From NCBI GenBank assembly GCA_965216205.1, contig OZ244139.1:5456001-5520000 (forward strand): a stretch of 64,000 nucleotides of DNA. Reading direction: 5' to 3'. This DNA is from CADEDH01 sp965216205 (GTDB taxonomy: Bacteria > Actinomycetota > Acidimicrobiia > Acidimicrobiales > SZUA-35). A model generated the notes under the pieces. The model was not told where the DNA came from. It did no database searches and saw only the letters and a program-made list of their open reading frames with translations. The position numbers and the translations under genes were made by a program. Positions 8,596 to 18,988 of the stretch are shown in pieces. Each line of letters begins with the position of its first letter. Position 1 is the first letter of the stretch.

Positions 8596-9546
8596 TCACT
8601 CGTTGGCCGGTGTGACCTCCACTCCGGTGCGTTCCACGATCAGCCCGTAGTGCTCGGGGCGGCGGTGGGCGGCGAGGTTGAACATGGTGCGGCGGAGGTC
8701 GGCGCCGAGCGACAGGTCACAGTCGTGGACGATCACCTCGTCGTCCTCGGTGCCGGTCTTGGCCACGATCTCGCCAGTGGGGGCGACGATCACCGAGTTG
8801 CCGAACATGCCGAACCCATCCTCGAAGCCGGCCTTGGCGGTCTCGACGAGCCAGACCGCGTTCTGGTTGGCCATCGCCTGGGCCATCACCAGGTGCTGGT
8901 GGACCCGCTGGGCCGGCGGTTCCGGGTAGTGCAGGTTGGTCGACGGTGTGTTGAAGCCGAGGGCCACGATCTCGGCCCCCTGCAGGCCGAGCACCCGGAA
9001 CGCCTCGGGCCAGCGCCGGTCGTTGCAGATCAACATCCCGATCACGGGTCCCTCGATCCCAGCGTGCCGGTACCGGTACACGGGGAAGCCGAGGTCGCCC
9101 ACCTCGAAGTACCGCTTCTCGAGGTGCTGGAAAGCGGCATCGGGCTTGTGGTCGGCGTGGCCGGGGAGGTGGATCTTGCGGTACTTCCCCACGATCGACC
9201 CGTCGGGCCCCACGAGGATCGACGTGTTGAACCGTCGACCGTCGGCCAACTCGGCGTAGCCGATGATGAACCCGACCCCGAGCTCGGCTGCGGTGTCGAA
9301 CAGCGGCTGGGTGGCGGCCGACGGCATCGACGGCTCGAAGAACCGACGCTCCACCTCGGCCTCGTCGTCGAACCACCAACGGGGGAAGAACGTGGTGAAC
9401 GCCAGCTCGGGGAACACCACCAGCTCCGCTCCCCGGCCGGCGGCGGTGCGGAACAGGTCCACGAGGCGGGCCACCGCCGACTCCCGGGTCTCGTCGAGCT
9501 GGATCGGCCCGAGCTGAGCGGCCGCAATGGTCATCGATCGAGTCAT
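8596..9546 (-). CDS. N-carbamoyl-D-amino acid hydrolase-like, nitrilase superfamily
   Basis: A 316-residue C-N hydrolase. The nitrilase triad is complete and placed as in D-carbamoylase: Glu47 (VVFPELAF), Lys124 (GKYRKIHLPGH) and Cys174 (GMLICNDRRWPE). The sequence after the nucleophile, NDRRWPE, is typical of N-carbamoyl-D-amino acid amidohydrolases, which turn N-carbamoyl amino acids into the free amino acid, CO2 and ammonia. A hydantoinase gene lies directly upstream on the same strand, the classic partner that makes the carbamoyl substrate. The two are separated by 73 bp holding a palindromic repeat. The close match in motif order makes another nitrilase function less likely but not excluded. 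Confidence 0.82.
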   Translation of the reverse strand: MTRSMTIAAAQLGPIQLDETRESAVARLVDLFRTAAGRGAELVVFPELAFTTFFPRWWFDDEAEVERRFFEPSMPSAATQPLFDTAAELGVGFIIGYAELADGRRFNTSILVGPDGSIVGKYRKIHLPGHADHKPDAAFQHLEKRYFEVGDLGFPVYRYRHAGIEGPVIGMLICNDRRWPEAFRVLGLQGAEIVALGFNTPSTNLHYPEPPAQRVHQHLVMAQAMANQNAVWLVETAKAGFEDGFGMFGNSVIVAPTGEIVAKTGTEDDEVIVHDCDLSLGADLRRTMFNLAAHRRPEHYGLIVERTGVEVTPANE

Positions 9547-9547
9547 A

Positions 9548-9610
9548 CCCCCCGAATTTTGTCGAGCTGACAGCGGTATGCGCTGTCAGCCGCACAAATT
9601 TCGACGGGGG
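9548..9610. repeat. Palindromic intergenic repeat, family A, degenerate copy
   Basis: The left arm (9548-9575) ends TGACAGCG and the right arm (9581-9610) begins CGCTGTCA, around a 5-nt loop; the outer parts are C-rich and G-rich. The arms pair imperfectly. The same design, with an almost identical right arm, recurs as a perfect palindrome at 23828-23884. The element fills the gap between the hydantoinase and carbamoylase genes and may attenuate readthrough or act as a REP-like element. Confidence 0.75.
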
Positions 9611-9619
9611 TGTCGCGTT

Positions 9620-11104
9620 TCAGCGGGTGAACGGGGTCCCCCAGGCGGTCATCTGCTGGATCTCGGGCACATCCCGACCGAGGGGGACGGCGGCGTCAGG
9701 CGTGCCCCGGGGCAGGAAGCGACCCCGGCCCCGTTCGGCGTGGAGGGTGCCGTCCGCCACGACCACGTCGCCTCGCGACACGACGGTCTCGGGCCAGCCC
9801 TTCAACCGGCGGCCGGCGTAGGGGGTGTAGCCGACGTTGTCGTGGACGAGCTCGTCGGTGATGGTCAGCTCGCGCTCGGTGTCCCAGATGGCGAAGTCGG
9901 CGTCGCTGCCGACGGCGATCGTGCCCTTCCGGGGGTAGAGGCCGTAGATCCTGGCGTGCCGGGTGGCGGTGAGGTCCACGAACTGGTTGAGCGTGAGCCG
10001 GCCGGATCCCACGCCTTCGGTGAACAGCATCGGGAGTCGGAGCTCGAGGCCGGGCACGCCGTTGGCGATCTCCTTGAACGTGGTCTGCTGGCCGTTGGGG
10101 AGCTTGCCCGATTCGTCGAACCGGAACGGCGCATGGTCCGACGAGTACACCTGCAGGGTGCCGTCGAGCAGGCCGGCCCAGCAGGCCTCCTGGGCGACGG
10201 CGTCTCTCGGGGGTGGGCTGCAGCAGAACATCGCCCCGTCGAGGCCGCCCCGGTCGAGGTCGTCGCTGGTGAGGAACAGGTACTGGGGACAGGTCTCTCC
10301 GAACACCTTCAACCCCCGGGCCCTGGCCCGGCGGATCTCCTCGATCCCGTCGACGGTGGAGACGTGCACCACCAGCACCGGAGCGTCGGCCAGTTCGGCG
10401 AGGGCCACGAGCCGGTGGATCGCCTCCGCCTCCGCCCCCCGGGTGTGGCACACGGCGTGGTAACGGGGCAGCGTGTTCCCCGCTCCCACCACCCGATCCG
10501 ACATCCAGCCGATCATGTGATGGTTCTCGGCGTGCACCATGGTGAGCGCGCCGTTGGCTCTGGCCGTGGTGAGCACGTCGAGGATCTGCCGATCGTCGAC
10601 CATGAGCCGGTCGTAGGTCATGTACAGCTTGAAGGAGGCGACGCCGTCGGCGATCGCCTGGGGCAGATCGTCGGCCAGGGTCTGCGGTGTGGGGTCGGCC
10701 ACGATCAGATGGAAGGCATAGTCGATCACGGCCTTGCTGGCGGCCCGCTGGTGGTAATCGGCGAGCACGTCCGGGATGGTCATCCCCCTGTGCTGAGCGG
10801 CGAACGACATCGTGGTCGTGGTCCCGCCGAAGGCGGCCGACACGGTGGCGGAGTGGAAGTCATCCGCGTTCATCACCCCGGCGGAGGAGAGCTGCTCGAT
10901 GTGGGTGTGGCTGTCGATCCCACCGGGGAGGACGAGCTTGCCGGTGGCGTCGAGCTCGGTGGCGGCACCCCGGAGCTCCGAGCTGTCGGTGCCCGGGTGC
11001 TCGAGGGCGGTGATGACACCGTCGGTCACGCCGATGTCGGCGGTGAACGTGTCGTCGGCGGTGACCACGGTTGCGTTGCGGACGACGAGGTCGACGGAGG
11101 ACAT
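9620..11104 (-). CDS. Dihydropyrimidinase / D-hydantoinase
   Basis: A 494-residue amidohydrolase that opens dihydropyrimidine or 5-substituted hydantoin rings to N-carbamoyl acids. The binuclear metal site is intact: His66-x-His68 (GIDSHTHIE), Lys159 (SFKLYMTYD, the lysine that becomes carboxylated), His191 (MVHAEN), His247 (VVHVST) and Asp323 (YSSDHAPF). Length and motif order match cyclic-imide hydrolases. It is followed by a D-carbamoylase gene and a transporter gene, which together suggest conversion of hydantoins or pyrimidine breakdown products to D-amino acids. A -10 box lies 7 nt before the ATG. A pure pyrimidine-catabolism role is the main alternative. Confidence 0.88.
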   Translation of the reverse strand: MSSVDLVVRNATVVTADDTFTADIGVTDGVITALEHPGTDSSELRGAATELDATGKLVLPGGIDSHTHIEQLSSAGVMNADDFHSATVSAAFGGTTTTMSFAAQHRGMTIPDVLADYHQRAASKAVIDYAFHLIVADPTPQTLADDLPQAIADGVASFKLYMTYDRLMVDDRQILDVLTTARANGALTMVHAENHHMIGWMSDRVVGAGNTLPRYHAVCHTRGAEAEAIHRLVALAELADAPVLVVHVSTVDGIEEIRRARARGLKVFGETCPQYLFLTSDDLDRGGLDGAMFCCSPPPRDAVAQEACWAGLLDGTLQVYSSDHAPFRFDESGKLPNGQQTTFKEIANGVPGLELRLPMLFTEGVGSGRLTLNQFVDLTATRHARIYGLYPRKGTIAVGSDADFAIWDTERELTITDELVHDNVGYTPYAGRRLKGWPETVVSRGDVVVADGTLHAERGRGRFLPRGTPDAAVPLGRDVPEIQQMTAWGTPFTR

Positions 11105-11111
11105 GGCGGCG

Positions 11112-11117
11112 ATGCTA
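11112..11117 (-). promoter_or_regulatory. -10 box (TAGCAT) of a leaderless promoter for the hydantoinase gene
   Basis: TAGCAT on the minus strand is separated from the ATG by 7 nt, so the mRNA probably begins at the start codon. This gives the hydantoinase, carbamoylase and transporter genes a promoter of their own, apart from the kinase gene upstream. Confidence 0.45.
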
Positions 11118-11136
11118 TTCGCCGCCGCGGCGTCGG

Positions 11137-12621
<1,485 letters not shown>

Positions 12622-12646
12622 CGCTGCGTCACGCCGAGCCCTGCGG

Positions 12647-14716
12647 TCACGACAGCGAGATGCTGTAGCGGGCCCGACCCTCGGTCACCAGGAGCCGGTG
12701 GGTCTCGCCGGCCACGGTGGCGAGCGTCTCGGCGGTGGTGACCCCGGGTTGGACCCGGAAGAAGTCGATCTGCCGCCCGTCGGGCCCGAACACCGTCACC
12801 CCCACGGCGCTGTCACCATCGGCCGCCGCGGTGACCTCCACCGTCAGCTCGTCGCCGGGAGCCTCGAAGAGATAGAGGTCGCCGGGGTCGCGGTTGCCGA
12901 CCTCGCCGTCGATGGCGGTGAGGTCGGTCAGGTTTCGGGCCTCGGGGAGCTCGTTCGAGGCGTCGCCCGGCTCGCCGGCGTCGTTCTGAGCTACCACGTC
13001 GAGGGTGAACGCGTAGTTGCCAGGGCCTTCGGTGACGAGAACCTCGATCTGGCCGACGTCGTCGGGGCCGAGTACGAGCTCCCACGTCTCGGTGCCCCCG
13101 GGTTGGGCCCGGACGAACTCGAGTTGCTCACCGGCGATCTCCACGGTGAACGCGGCGGCGTTCGCGGCGTCGGCCGCGGTCTCGGCGGTCAGGGTGATCA
13201 CCTCGCCACCGTCCACCGGGATCAGGTACCGGTCGCCGTTGTCGAGGTCGGCCAGCCAGCCCGCCACCGGCTGGCCGGCGGTCACCTCCGCCGCCGTGCC
13301 GGGCTCAGCGCCGGCGTCGGCGCCCTGGCCGGCGTCGTCCTGGGTCTCGGCGGAGGCGGTGAGGGTGAACTCGCCGGGGCCTTCGGTGATCACGATCTCA
13401 TAGGGTCCGCCGGCGGTGTCGTCGAGGGTGTAGGTGAACGTCTCGCCGCCGTCGGGTTGCACCCGGAAGAACCTGATCTGCTCGCCGGCCGACACGAGCG
13501 TCACGCCGACCGCGTTCACGCTGTCGCGCTGGTTCTCGACGGCGATGGTGAGGATCGAGCTCGACGGGACGTCGACCTGGAAGCGGATCTCGGGTTCGTC
13601 GGCGATCCGACCGGCGACCGGGGTGCCGAGCTGGATCTCGCCGGCCGCCACGACGTCGGTGGTGGTGTCGGTCGGCTCGCTGGCCGCGCCGTCGGCTTCG
13701 CCCGTCGTGCCGACCGGGCGCTTGAACACCTCGCCGCTGCCGATGTCGACGAGGTCGAAGTCCTGCCGGTCGGTGGTGGTGGCCACGATCACCACGATGA
13801 CGGTCAGGTCGAGGTTCGACCATCGGTTCCCGGCGTAGTCCTCGTCGTCGGCGACGGTCGGATCGAGCAGTGGGTTGCCCGAGTAGCAGTTGACCCGGGG
13901 AACACCGCGGGCGTCGACGAGGACGGCGGTGCCCCGCCGGAGGAGGGCCTGGCGGGCCACGACCTCACCGCCGGCGAAGCCGTGGTCGAGGACGCGGGTG
14001 TCGAACCCGAGGTTGGCACCGGTGAGGCCGCCGACGTAGGTCGCGATGTCGGCGGGGTCGATCGACAGCACCGATGCCCACACCGCCGCCTTGGCCGGAT
14101 CGGCGGTGAGGAACGAGACGAGCTGACCGGGGTCGCAGGCCTGCTCGTCGAGGGTGCCCCCGAACACACCGGGGACGTCACCGGAGGCGCGGCGATAACC
14201 GGCCCCGGTCTCGTCGAGATCGGACGTGTCGGCGGTCTCGGGCGCCGACTCGGCGAAGTCGGAGAGGGTGGCCGACGGCTCGGGGGCGACGGGATCGGTG
14301 AACGGGTCATCGCCGGCGCTGCCGAGGTCGCGCAGCTCGACGTCGGCTGCGGCCGGGCGCGCCAGGAACGTCATCACCCCGACGGCCGCTCCAGCGCCGA
14401 CGAGGGCCGACACGAGCAGTCCGAGCGCCACCATCCAGCGGGGTCGGCCCGAGCGCTTCGAGGGTGACGCGGAAGCGCGAGGTGATCCGGCCCCGGACGA
14501 CGCGGTGGCCGGCGGAGCGGTTTCGGACCGAGGCGTTGCGTGCGGAGTGGCCGGCGGCGACGGGGTGGCCGGCGGAGCCGTGGGCGGAGGACTCGCAGGC
14601 GGAGCGGCTGGCGGCGGGGCGGGCGCTGGGCCGTTGGGAGGGGTCGAGACCTCCGGTGGTGCCCATTGCTCGCGGCCAGGCTCGCCGGCCGCGGGCGGCG
14701 GCCACTGATCGCTCAT
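12647..14716 (-). CDS. Membrane-anchored DUF6777 protein with three beta-sandwich repeats
   Basis: A 689-residue protein. Residues 1-93 are a cytoplasmic Pro/Ala-rich tail, followed by one membrane helix (94-118). Outside the membrane comes a DUF6777-like domain (about residues 163-315), with DVPGVFGGT, ACDPGQLVSFLTADPAKAAV and PRVNCYSGNPLLDP as family features. Then come three repeats of about 100 residues, each carrying F-F/V-R-V/A-Q-P near its centre and ending in a V/I-TEGxG/AxY/F-type strand, which resembles pre-peptidase C-terminal sandwiches. The kinase gene follows 25 bp downstream, so the two likely form one operon. A strong GGAGGGACGAGG precedes the ATG. The biochemical role is unknown. 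Confidence 0.7.
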   Translation of the reverse strand: MSDQWPPPAAGEPGREQWAPPEVSTPPNGPAPAPPPAAPPASPPPTAPPATPSPPATPHATPRSETAPPATASSGAGSPRASASPSKRSGRPRWMVALGLLVSALVGAGAAVGVMTFLARPAAADVELRDLGSAGDDPFTDPVAPEPSATLSDFAESAPETADTSDLDETGAGYRRASGDVPGVFGGTLDEQACDPGQLVSFLTADPAKAAVWASVLSIDPADIATYVGGLTGANLGFDTRVLDHGFAGGEVVARQALLRRGTAVLVDARGVPRVNCYSGNPLLDPTVADDEDYAGNRWSNLDLTVIVVIVATTTDRQDFDLVDIGSGEVFKRPVGTTGEADGAASEPTDTTTDVVAAGEIQLGTPVAGRIADEPEIRFQVDVPSSSILTIAVENQRDSVNAVGVTLVSAGEQIRFFRVQPDGGETFTYTLDDTAGGPYEIVITEGPGEFTLTASAETQDDAGQGADAGAEPGTAAEVTAGQPVAGWLADLDNGDRYLIPVDGGEVITLTAETAADAANAAAFTVEIAGEQLEFVRAQPGGTETWELVLGPDDVGQIEVLVTEGPGNYAFTLDVVAQNDAGEPGDASNELPEARNLTDLTAIDGEVGNRDPGDLYLFEAPGDELTVEVTAAADGDSAVGVTVFGPDGRQIDFFRVQPGVTTAETLATVAGETHRLLVTEGRARYSISLS

Positions 14717-14810
14717 CCTCGTCCCTCCTGCGCTCGCCGGGCCGTGCCCGCGGAGGGCACCCTAGCCAGCCGGGGTCGCCGGCCACTACACGGCGCCCAC
14801 CCCCGGTGGG

Positions 14811-14816
14811 TAGTGT
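14811..14816 (+). promoter_or_regulatory. -10 box (TAGTGT) of a leaderless promoter for the AroM-family gene
   Basis: TAGTGT stands 7 nt before the ATG of the AroM-family gene, in the divergent gap with the DUF6777 gene. The spacing implies leaderless transcription; no -35 box is obvious. Confidence 0.45.
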
Positions 14817-14823
14817 CCGGATC

Positions 14824-15489
14824 ATGCGACCGGTGCTCGCCCTGACGATCGGCCAGGCTCCCCGACACGACATCGTGGCCGAGCTCAGCGACGTGCTCGA
14901 CCACTACGGTCTCGGGCCCGACGACATCGACGTGCAGGGCGCGCTCGACGGACACACCCGAGCCGAGATCGACGAACTGACCCCCACCGAGGACGCCGAC
15001 GCCCTCCACGTTCGGCTGCCCGACGGGGGCCACGTGGTGGCGTCGAAGCAGGCGATCACGCAACGGCTCGCACCACTGATCGAGCGGGCCGGCAGCCGCT
15101 TGACGGTCGTGGCCTGCACCGGCCGCTTCACCGGTTTGCCCGAGCGACCGAACCTGCTGTTCCCGTCGGTCGTGCTCGACGGCCTCGTCGACTCGGTACT
15201 CCCCAGCGGCCATCGACTCGGGGTGCTGGTTCCGATCCCCGAGCAGATCGAGCTGTTCACCGAGAGCCGCGGCCGCCCCGACCGGCCGGCGACCGTCGTG
15301 TCGGTCCGGCCGGGAACCGACCCCACCGACGCCGCCCGGGAGCTGAAGGCGGCAGGGGTCGATCTCGTGGTGCTCGACTGCTTCGGCTACGACCGGGAGC
15401 TCCTCGCCCGCGTTCGCGAGGTCACCGGCACGCCGGTGCTGTCGGCGGTTCGGGCCACGGCGGCGCTGGCGGCCGAGCTGATCGGCTGA
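14824..15489 (+). CDS. AroM family protein (Asp/Glu/hydantoin racemase superfamily)
   Basis: A 221-residue cytoplasmic protein of the AroM family. The start LALTIGQAPRHDIV is diagnostic, as is LFPSVVLDGLVDSVLPSGHR in the middle. The family belongs to the same fold class as aspartate/glutamate and hydantoin racemases, and the two cysteines expected of that class are here: Cys98 (VVACTGRF) and Cys186 (LDCFGYDREL). The classic E. coli aroM gene has no proven function. Here the gene is divergent from the operon that leads to hydantoinase and carbamoylase genes, so a racemase role in that pathway is worth testing; that is inference. Confidence 0.8.
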   Translation: MRPVLALTIGQAPRHDIVAELSDVLDHYGLGPDDIDVQGALDGHTRAEIDELTPTEDADALHVRLPDGGHVVASKQAITQRLAPLIERAGSRLTVVACTGRFTGLPERPNLLFPSVVLDGLVDSVLPSGHRLGVLVPIPEQIELFTESRGRPDRPATVVSVRPGTDPTDAARELKAAGVDLVVLDCFGYDRELLARVREVTGTPVLSAVRATAALAAELIG

Positions 15490-15566
15490 CCATCGAGCGG
15501 CGTGCCGGTCGGTCGCGCGTCGGTCGGCGTTGGGCTGGCCGGTGTAATCGCGGTGGCGCATCGGGA

Positions 15567-16148
15567 ATGGCGCAGATGATGGCAAACCGCGCCCGATTCG
15601 AACGCCTCTTCCGCACCCACTACTCGGCGATCTCAGCCTTCTGCCTCCGCCGCCTCGACGCGGCCGACGCCGACGACGTGGTCGCCGAGGTGTTCGCCGC
15701 AACGTGGAACCGGCTCGACGATGTCGACGAAACCCAGGCCCGGGCGTGGCTCTACGCGGTGGCCAGGAACAAGGTGGCCCATCGGTGGCGGGCCAACGGT
15801 CGCCGGGCCGACGCCACGGGACGCCTGGTGACCGAATCCAGAGCCGGGAACCTGTCGGGGTCCGTCGTCGACCCGGCCGAGCTCGTGGCCGACGTTGACC
15901 TGATCAGCACCGCCGCCCGGTCGCTTTCGCCCGCCGACCTCGACCTGCTGCAGCTCGTGTCGTGGGAAGGACTCGGCCCCGATGAACTGGCGGTGGTGCT
16001 CGACTGCACGGCCGGCGCCGCGACCGTGCGGGTCCACCGCATGCGGAAGCGGTTGCAGGAAGGCCTCGACGCCCTGCAATCGCCGGCTGGCGGCGGGAAT
16101 GGAACGGTGCACGAACCCGACCACAGCGCCCGATCGGAGAAACGATGA
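15567..16148 (+). CDS. ECF-type RNA polymerase sigma factor
   Basis: A 193-residue extracytoplasmic-function sigma factor. Region 2 includes RLFRTHYSAISAFCLRRL and the characteristic DADDVVAEVFAATWNRLD, followed by the DNA-melting part ARAWLYAVARNKVAHRWR. Region 4 follows after a linker, with LSPADLDLLQLVSWEGLGPD and the helix-turn-helix ELAVVLDCTAGAATVRVHRM. Three in-frame ATGs lie close together (15567, 15576, 15579); the first is used here. The stop overlaps the start of the next gene (ATGA), whose product has one membrane helix and is the likely controller. Target promoters cannot be read from this window. Confidence 0.88.
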   Translation: MAQMMANRARFERLFRTHYSAISAFCLRRLDAADADDVVAEVFAATWNRLDDVDETQARAWLYAVARNKVAHRWRANGRRADATGRLVTESRAGNLSGSVVDPAELVADVDLISTAARSLSPADLDLLQLVSWEGLGPDELAVVLDCTAGAATVRVHRMRKRLQEGLDALQSPAGGGNGTVHEPDHSARSEKR

Positions 16149-17065
16149 CCGACACCGACCAGCCCGACCACTGGCCGGGGCTCCACCGTCTCCCTGATCC
16201 GCTCGCCGGCAGGACGCTGCCCGGCGCGGAGGATCCGTCGGCTCACGCACTCCTGGAGAAGATCGTGGACGGGCCAGCACGGGTGACCGGGGGCACCGGC
16301 GCGCGGGGCCGCTACGCCCTGCTGGCGGCCGTCGCTGCGGTGGCGGTCGTGGCCTTCGGTGCGGTGCTTCTCGTCGGTCGGGAACCGGTCGACGTGGCCC
16401 CCCTGTTCACGGCCATCGACCGGACCGACGCGCTCGAGAGCGGACAGCTGGAGATCGTCAACACCCGCTCCTTCGATGGCACCACGGTCGCCGACACGGT
16501 CAGCGTTCGGTTCCGAGGCGACGACGAGGACTTCGTCAGCCGGCCCGATCCGTCGAAGGCCCTCGCCGACATCGAGCTCGGCCCCGACGGGTTCGTACCC
16601 GACCTCTTGGAAGTGAGGACCGTCGACGGACGGACGTTCATGCGGGTCACCGCCGATGAGCGGATGGAGGTCGACGGCACGTGGATGCCGACGACCTGGG
16701 AAGGTGGCCTCCCGTACGTGACGTTCGCCGAGCGCGTCCGGCGGCTGGTGGAGGGTGCCGAGGATCTCGACCGCTGCTCCGATGACGGCGGTGACGGCGT
16801 GAGCGCCTACTGTCTCTCGACCTCCAGCAACGCCGACGTGCAGCAGCTCGTCGATCACGTCGAGTTCGGAGGATCGGCCGATGTCCGGATCGAGATCGAC
16901 GACGCCACCGGGCTCCTCTCGACGTTCGAGTTCCGGGCGACCGGAGCCGACCTCGTTCACGAGCGGGAGCACTTCGATCTGCCCACCTATGACGTGATCG
17001 AGAGTCGCTGGGTCTTCGAGGCGCTCGACCCGAACTGGCAACCCGAGCTGCCCGAGCTCGGCTGA
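16145..17065 (+). CDS. Single-pass membrane protein coupled to the ECF sigma factor, putative anti-sigma/sensor
   Basis: A 306-residue protein with a short cytoplasmic N-terminus (about 56 residues), one membrane helix (about 57-80, LLAAVAAVAVVAFGAVLLVG) and a large outer domain. The outer domain is rich in acidic residues and beta strands and has a cysteine pair (DRCSDDGGDGVSAYCLS). Translation is coupled to the ECF sigma gene by ATGA. The position and topology are those of an anti-sigma factor, but the N-terminus lacks the HxxxCxxC zinc anti-sigma motif, so the mode of control would be different. The outer fold resembles LppX-like or lipoprotein carriers only loosely. Confidence 0.6.
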   Translation: MTDTDQPDHWPGLHRLPDPLAGRTLPGAEDPSAHALLEKIVDGPARVTGGTGARGRYALLAAVAAVAVVAFGAVLLVGREPVDVAPLFTAIDRTDALESGQLEIVNTRSFDGTTVADTVSVRFRGDDEDFVSRPDPSKALADIELGPDGFVPDLLEVRTVDGRTFMRVTADERMEVDGTWMPTTWEGGLPYVTFAERVRRLVEGAEDLDRCSDDGGDGVSAYCLSTSSNADVQQLVDHVEFGGSADVRIEIDDATGLLSTFEFRATGADLVHEREHFDLPTYDVIESRWVFEALDPNWQPELPELG

Positions 17066-17165
17066 GCTTCCTCGCAGCACCGTTCTTCCGCGCCGCTGGG
17101 CTGTCGCCACGGACAGCGGCGTGGTCGAATGGAGCCCAGGAGAACACCGAGGGGGGTCGGAGCTC

Positions 17166-18512
17166 ATGCTCACCGCTGACGACAACGAACTGCTGTGCCG
17201 CGTGGGAAAAGGCACGCCGATGGGCGAGCTGATGCGGCAGTACTGGATCCCGTGCCTGCCGTCGCGGGAGTTTCCCGAACCCGACGGACCGGCGAAGCGG
17301 ATGATGCTGCTCGGCGAGAGCTTCGTGATGTTCCGCGATTCGAACGGGAGGATGGGGGCCATCGCCGAGGCCTGCCCCCACCGCGGGGCGAGCATGTACT
17401 TCGGTCGGGTGGAGGACTGCGGTATCCGCTGCCAGTACCACGGCTGGAAGTTCGACACCGAGGGCACGATCGTCGACCTGCCAACCGAGAAGGCCGGCAG
17501 CCGGATACAGCAGCACCTGATCGAGACGGTGACGATCCGGGCCTACCCGTGCCACGAGGTCAACCACATGATCTGGGTGTTCCTCGGCGAAGGTGACCCG
17601 CCGCCGTTCCCCACCTACGAGATCAACACGATCCCCGAGAACCAGGTGCAGGTGCCGGCGATCATGATGGAGGAGGCCAACTGGGTGCAGAACATGGAGG
17701 GCGACCTCGACTCGGTCCACCTCAACTGGCTGCACCGCCGCCTCGAGGCCGACTCCCCCGCCCCTCCCCTCGGGATCCGCGGGTTCTGGAGCCCCGATCC
17801 CGAGCCCCCCGTGCTCGACGTGGAACGGACCGAGTACGGGGCGTACTACTCGAGCCAGCGGGCGTGGAAGAACCACAAGACCTGGCATCGGATCAACCAG
17901 TTCATCTTCCCGTTCCACACCATGATCAGCGTCGGCGCGACGATCAACCTCCGGTCGTTCGTGCCCGTCGACGACACCCACACGATGTTGATCAGCCACT
18001 CCGGCAACCCGGAGGGGCCGATGCCCGAGGAGTTGTCGTTCCGGGAGGACGACCCGTTCGGCGAGGTCGGCGGCTACCTGCCCCGCACCAACGACCCCCG
18101 CACCTACTTCGTCACTGCGGCGAACAAGACCAACGACTACCACCGCGACCTGGAGGTGGAGAAGACCCTGATGCACTGCGGGATCCCGTTCGTGCTCAAC
18201 CTCCAGGATCGGGCGATGACCGAGCTCATGTGCGACGACGACGGCTACCCGCTGTACGACCGCACCCAGGAGCACCTCGGCTCCACCGACGCGTTCGTCA
18301 TCGCGGTGCGGGCCCAGTTGATCGACGCCGCCAAGCGGTTCCGCGACACCGGTGTGGTCCCACCGAACGTGCAGGACGTGAGCTGGGATCGGGTGCGGGC
18401 GGCGTCGGTGCTGCTCGACGACGACGTCGACTGGCGAGCCCACTCCAAGCTCGCCCGCAGCGCCGACTCCGGCCAACCCCCGAGCGACGACCTCCCGCTG
18501 ATCATCGACTGA
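17166..18512 (+). CDS. Rieske non-haem iron ring-hydroxylating oxygenase, alpha subunit
   Basis: A 448-residue oxygenase subunit. The Rieske [2Fe-2S] cluster is bound by Cys70-x-His72 (CPHRGASMYFG) and Cys88-x2-His91 (CQYHGWKF). The catalytic mononuclear iron site is in NMEGDLDSVHLNWLH, with His185 and His190; a carboxylate ligand should lie further on. The layout is that of phthalate 4,5-dioxygenase-type single-subunit enzymes, which need a separate reductase not seen here. The start is the ATG at 17166 with GGAG upstream. The next gene is a small monooxygenase of the ABM fold, so the pair may act on one aromatic or steroid-like compound. Confidence 0.88.
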   Translation: MLTADDNELLCRVGKGTPMGELMRQYWIPCLPSREFPEPDGPAKRMMLLGESFVMFRDSNGRMGAIAEACPHRGASMYFGRVEDCGIRCQYHGWKFDTEGTIVDLPTEKAGSRIQQHLIETVTIRAYPCHEVNHMIWVFLGEGDPPPFPTYEINTIPENQVQVPAIMMEEANWVQNMEGDLDSVHLNWLHRRLEADSPAPPLGIRGFWSPDPEPPVLDVERTEYGAYYSSQRAWKNHKTWHRINQFIFPFHTMISVGATINLRSFVPVDDTHTMLISHSGNPEGPMPEELSFREDDPFGEVGGYLPRTNDPRTYFVTAANKTNDYHRDLEVEKTLMHCGIPFVLNLQDRAMTELMCDDDGYPLYDRTQEHLGSTDAFVIAVRAQLIDAAKRFRDTGVVPPNVQDVSWDRVRAASVLLDDDVDWRAHSKLARSADSGQPPSDDLPLIID

Positions 18513-18580
18513 CCCGCTCCGAATCACCGGGTACGGTCGGAGCGGAGCCGGAGCGTCCGGCAGCCGTCGGGAGGCGTTCG

Positions 18581-18886
18581 ATGAGCAAGGTTTCGATGTT
18601 CGGCACGATCACCTGCCAGGAGGGCAAGGGCGACGAGATGGCGGCCGTGCTCACCACCATGGTCGAAGCGGCCAAGGGCGAACCAGGGGTGGAGGTATAC
18701 TCCTACCACCGCACCGCCGACGACACGTTCTGGTTCTTCGCCCTCATGGCCAGCGAGGAGGCGATGCAGGCCCACGGCCAGACCGAGGCCATGCAGGCGG
18801 CGATGCAGGCGTTCGGGCCGCTGATGGCGGAGCCGCCGCAGCTGTCACCGGCGATCCCGATCGCCGGCATCGGCATCGATTTGTGA
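18581..18886 (+). CDS. Antibiotic biosynthesis monooxygenase (ABM) domain protein
   Basis: A 101-residue protein with the ferredoxin-like ABM fold: MFGTITCQEGKGDEMAAVLT is the first strand-helix, GVEVYSYHRTADDTFWFFAL the central strands, then MQAHGQTEAMQAAMQAFGPL the second helix. Members of this family act as cofactor-free quinol or phenol monooxygenases, usually as dimers. It follows the Rieske oxygenase by 68 bp with its own GGGAG site, so it may process the hydroxylated product; that is inference. The end of the gene touches a 34-bp tandem repeat. Confidence 0.8.
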   Translation: MSKVSMFGTITCQEGKGDEMAAVLTTMVEAAKGEPGVEVYSYHRTADDTFWFFALMASEEAMQAHGQTEAMQAAMQAFGPLMAEPPQLSPAIPIAGIGIDL

Positions 18887-18968
18887 ACGAAGTGAGCAGG
18901 GACGCCGACGCTTCGGCGGAACGAAGTGAGCAGGGACGCCGACGCTTCGGCGGAACGAACTGAGCAGG
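18885..18968. repeat. Tandem repeat, 34-bp unit, about 2.5 copies
   Basis: The unit starts GAACGAAGTGAGCAGGGACG and is present at 18885-18918 and 18919-18952 without a mismatch. A partial third copy covers 18953-18968 with one change (GAACGAACTGAGCAGG). It begins in the stop codon of the ABM gene and lies between two convergent genes. Confidence 0.9.
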
Positions 18969-18988
18969 CGTTCGTGCGCCGGTCGGGG

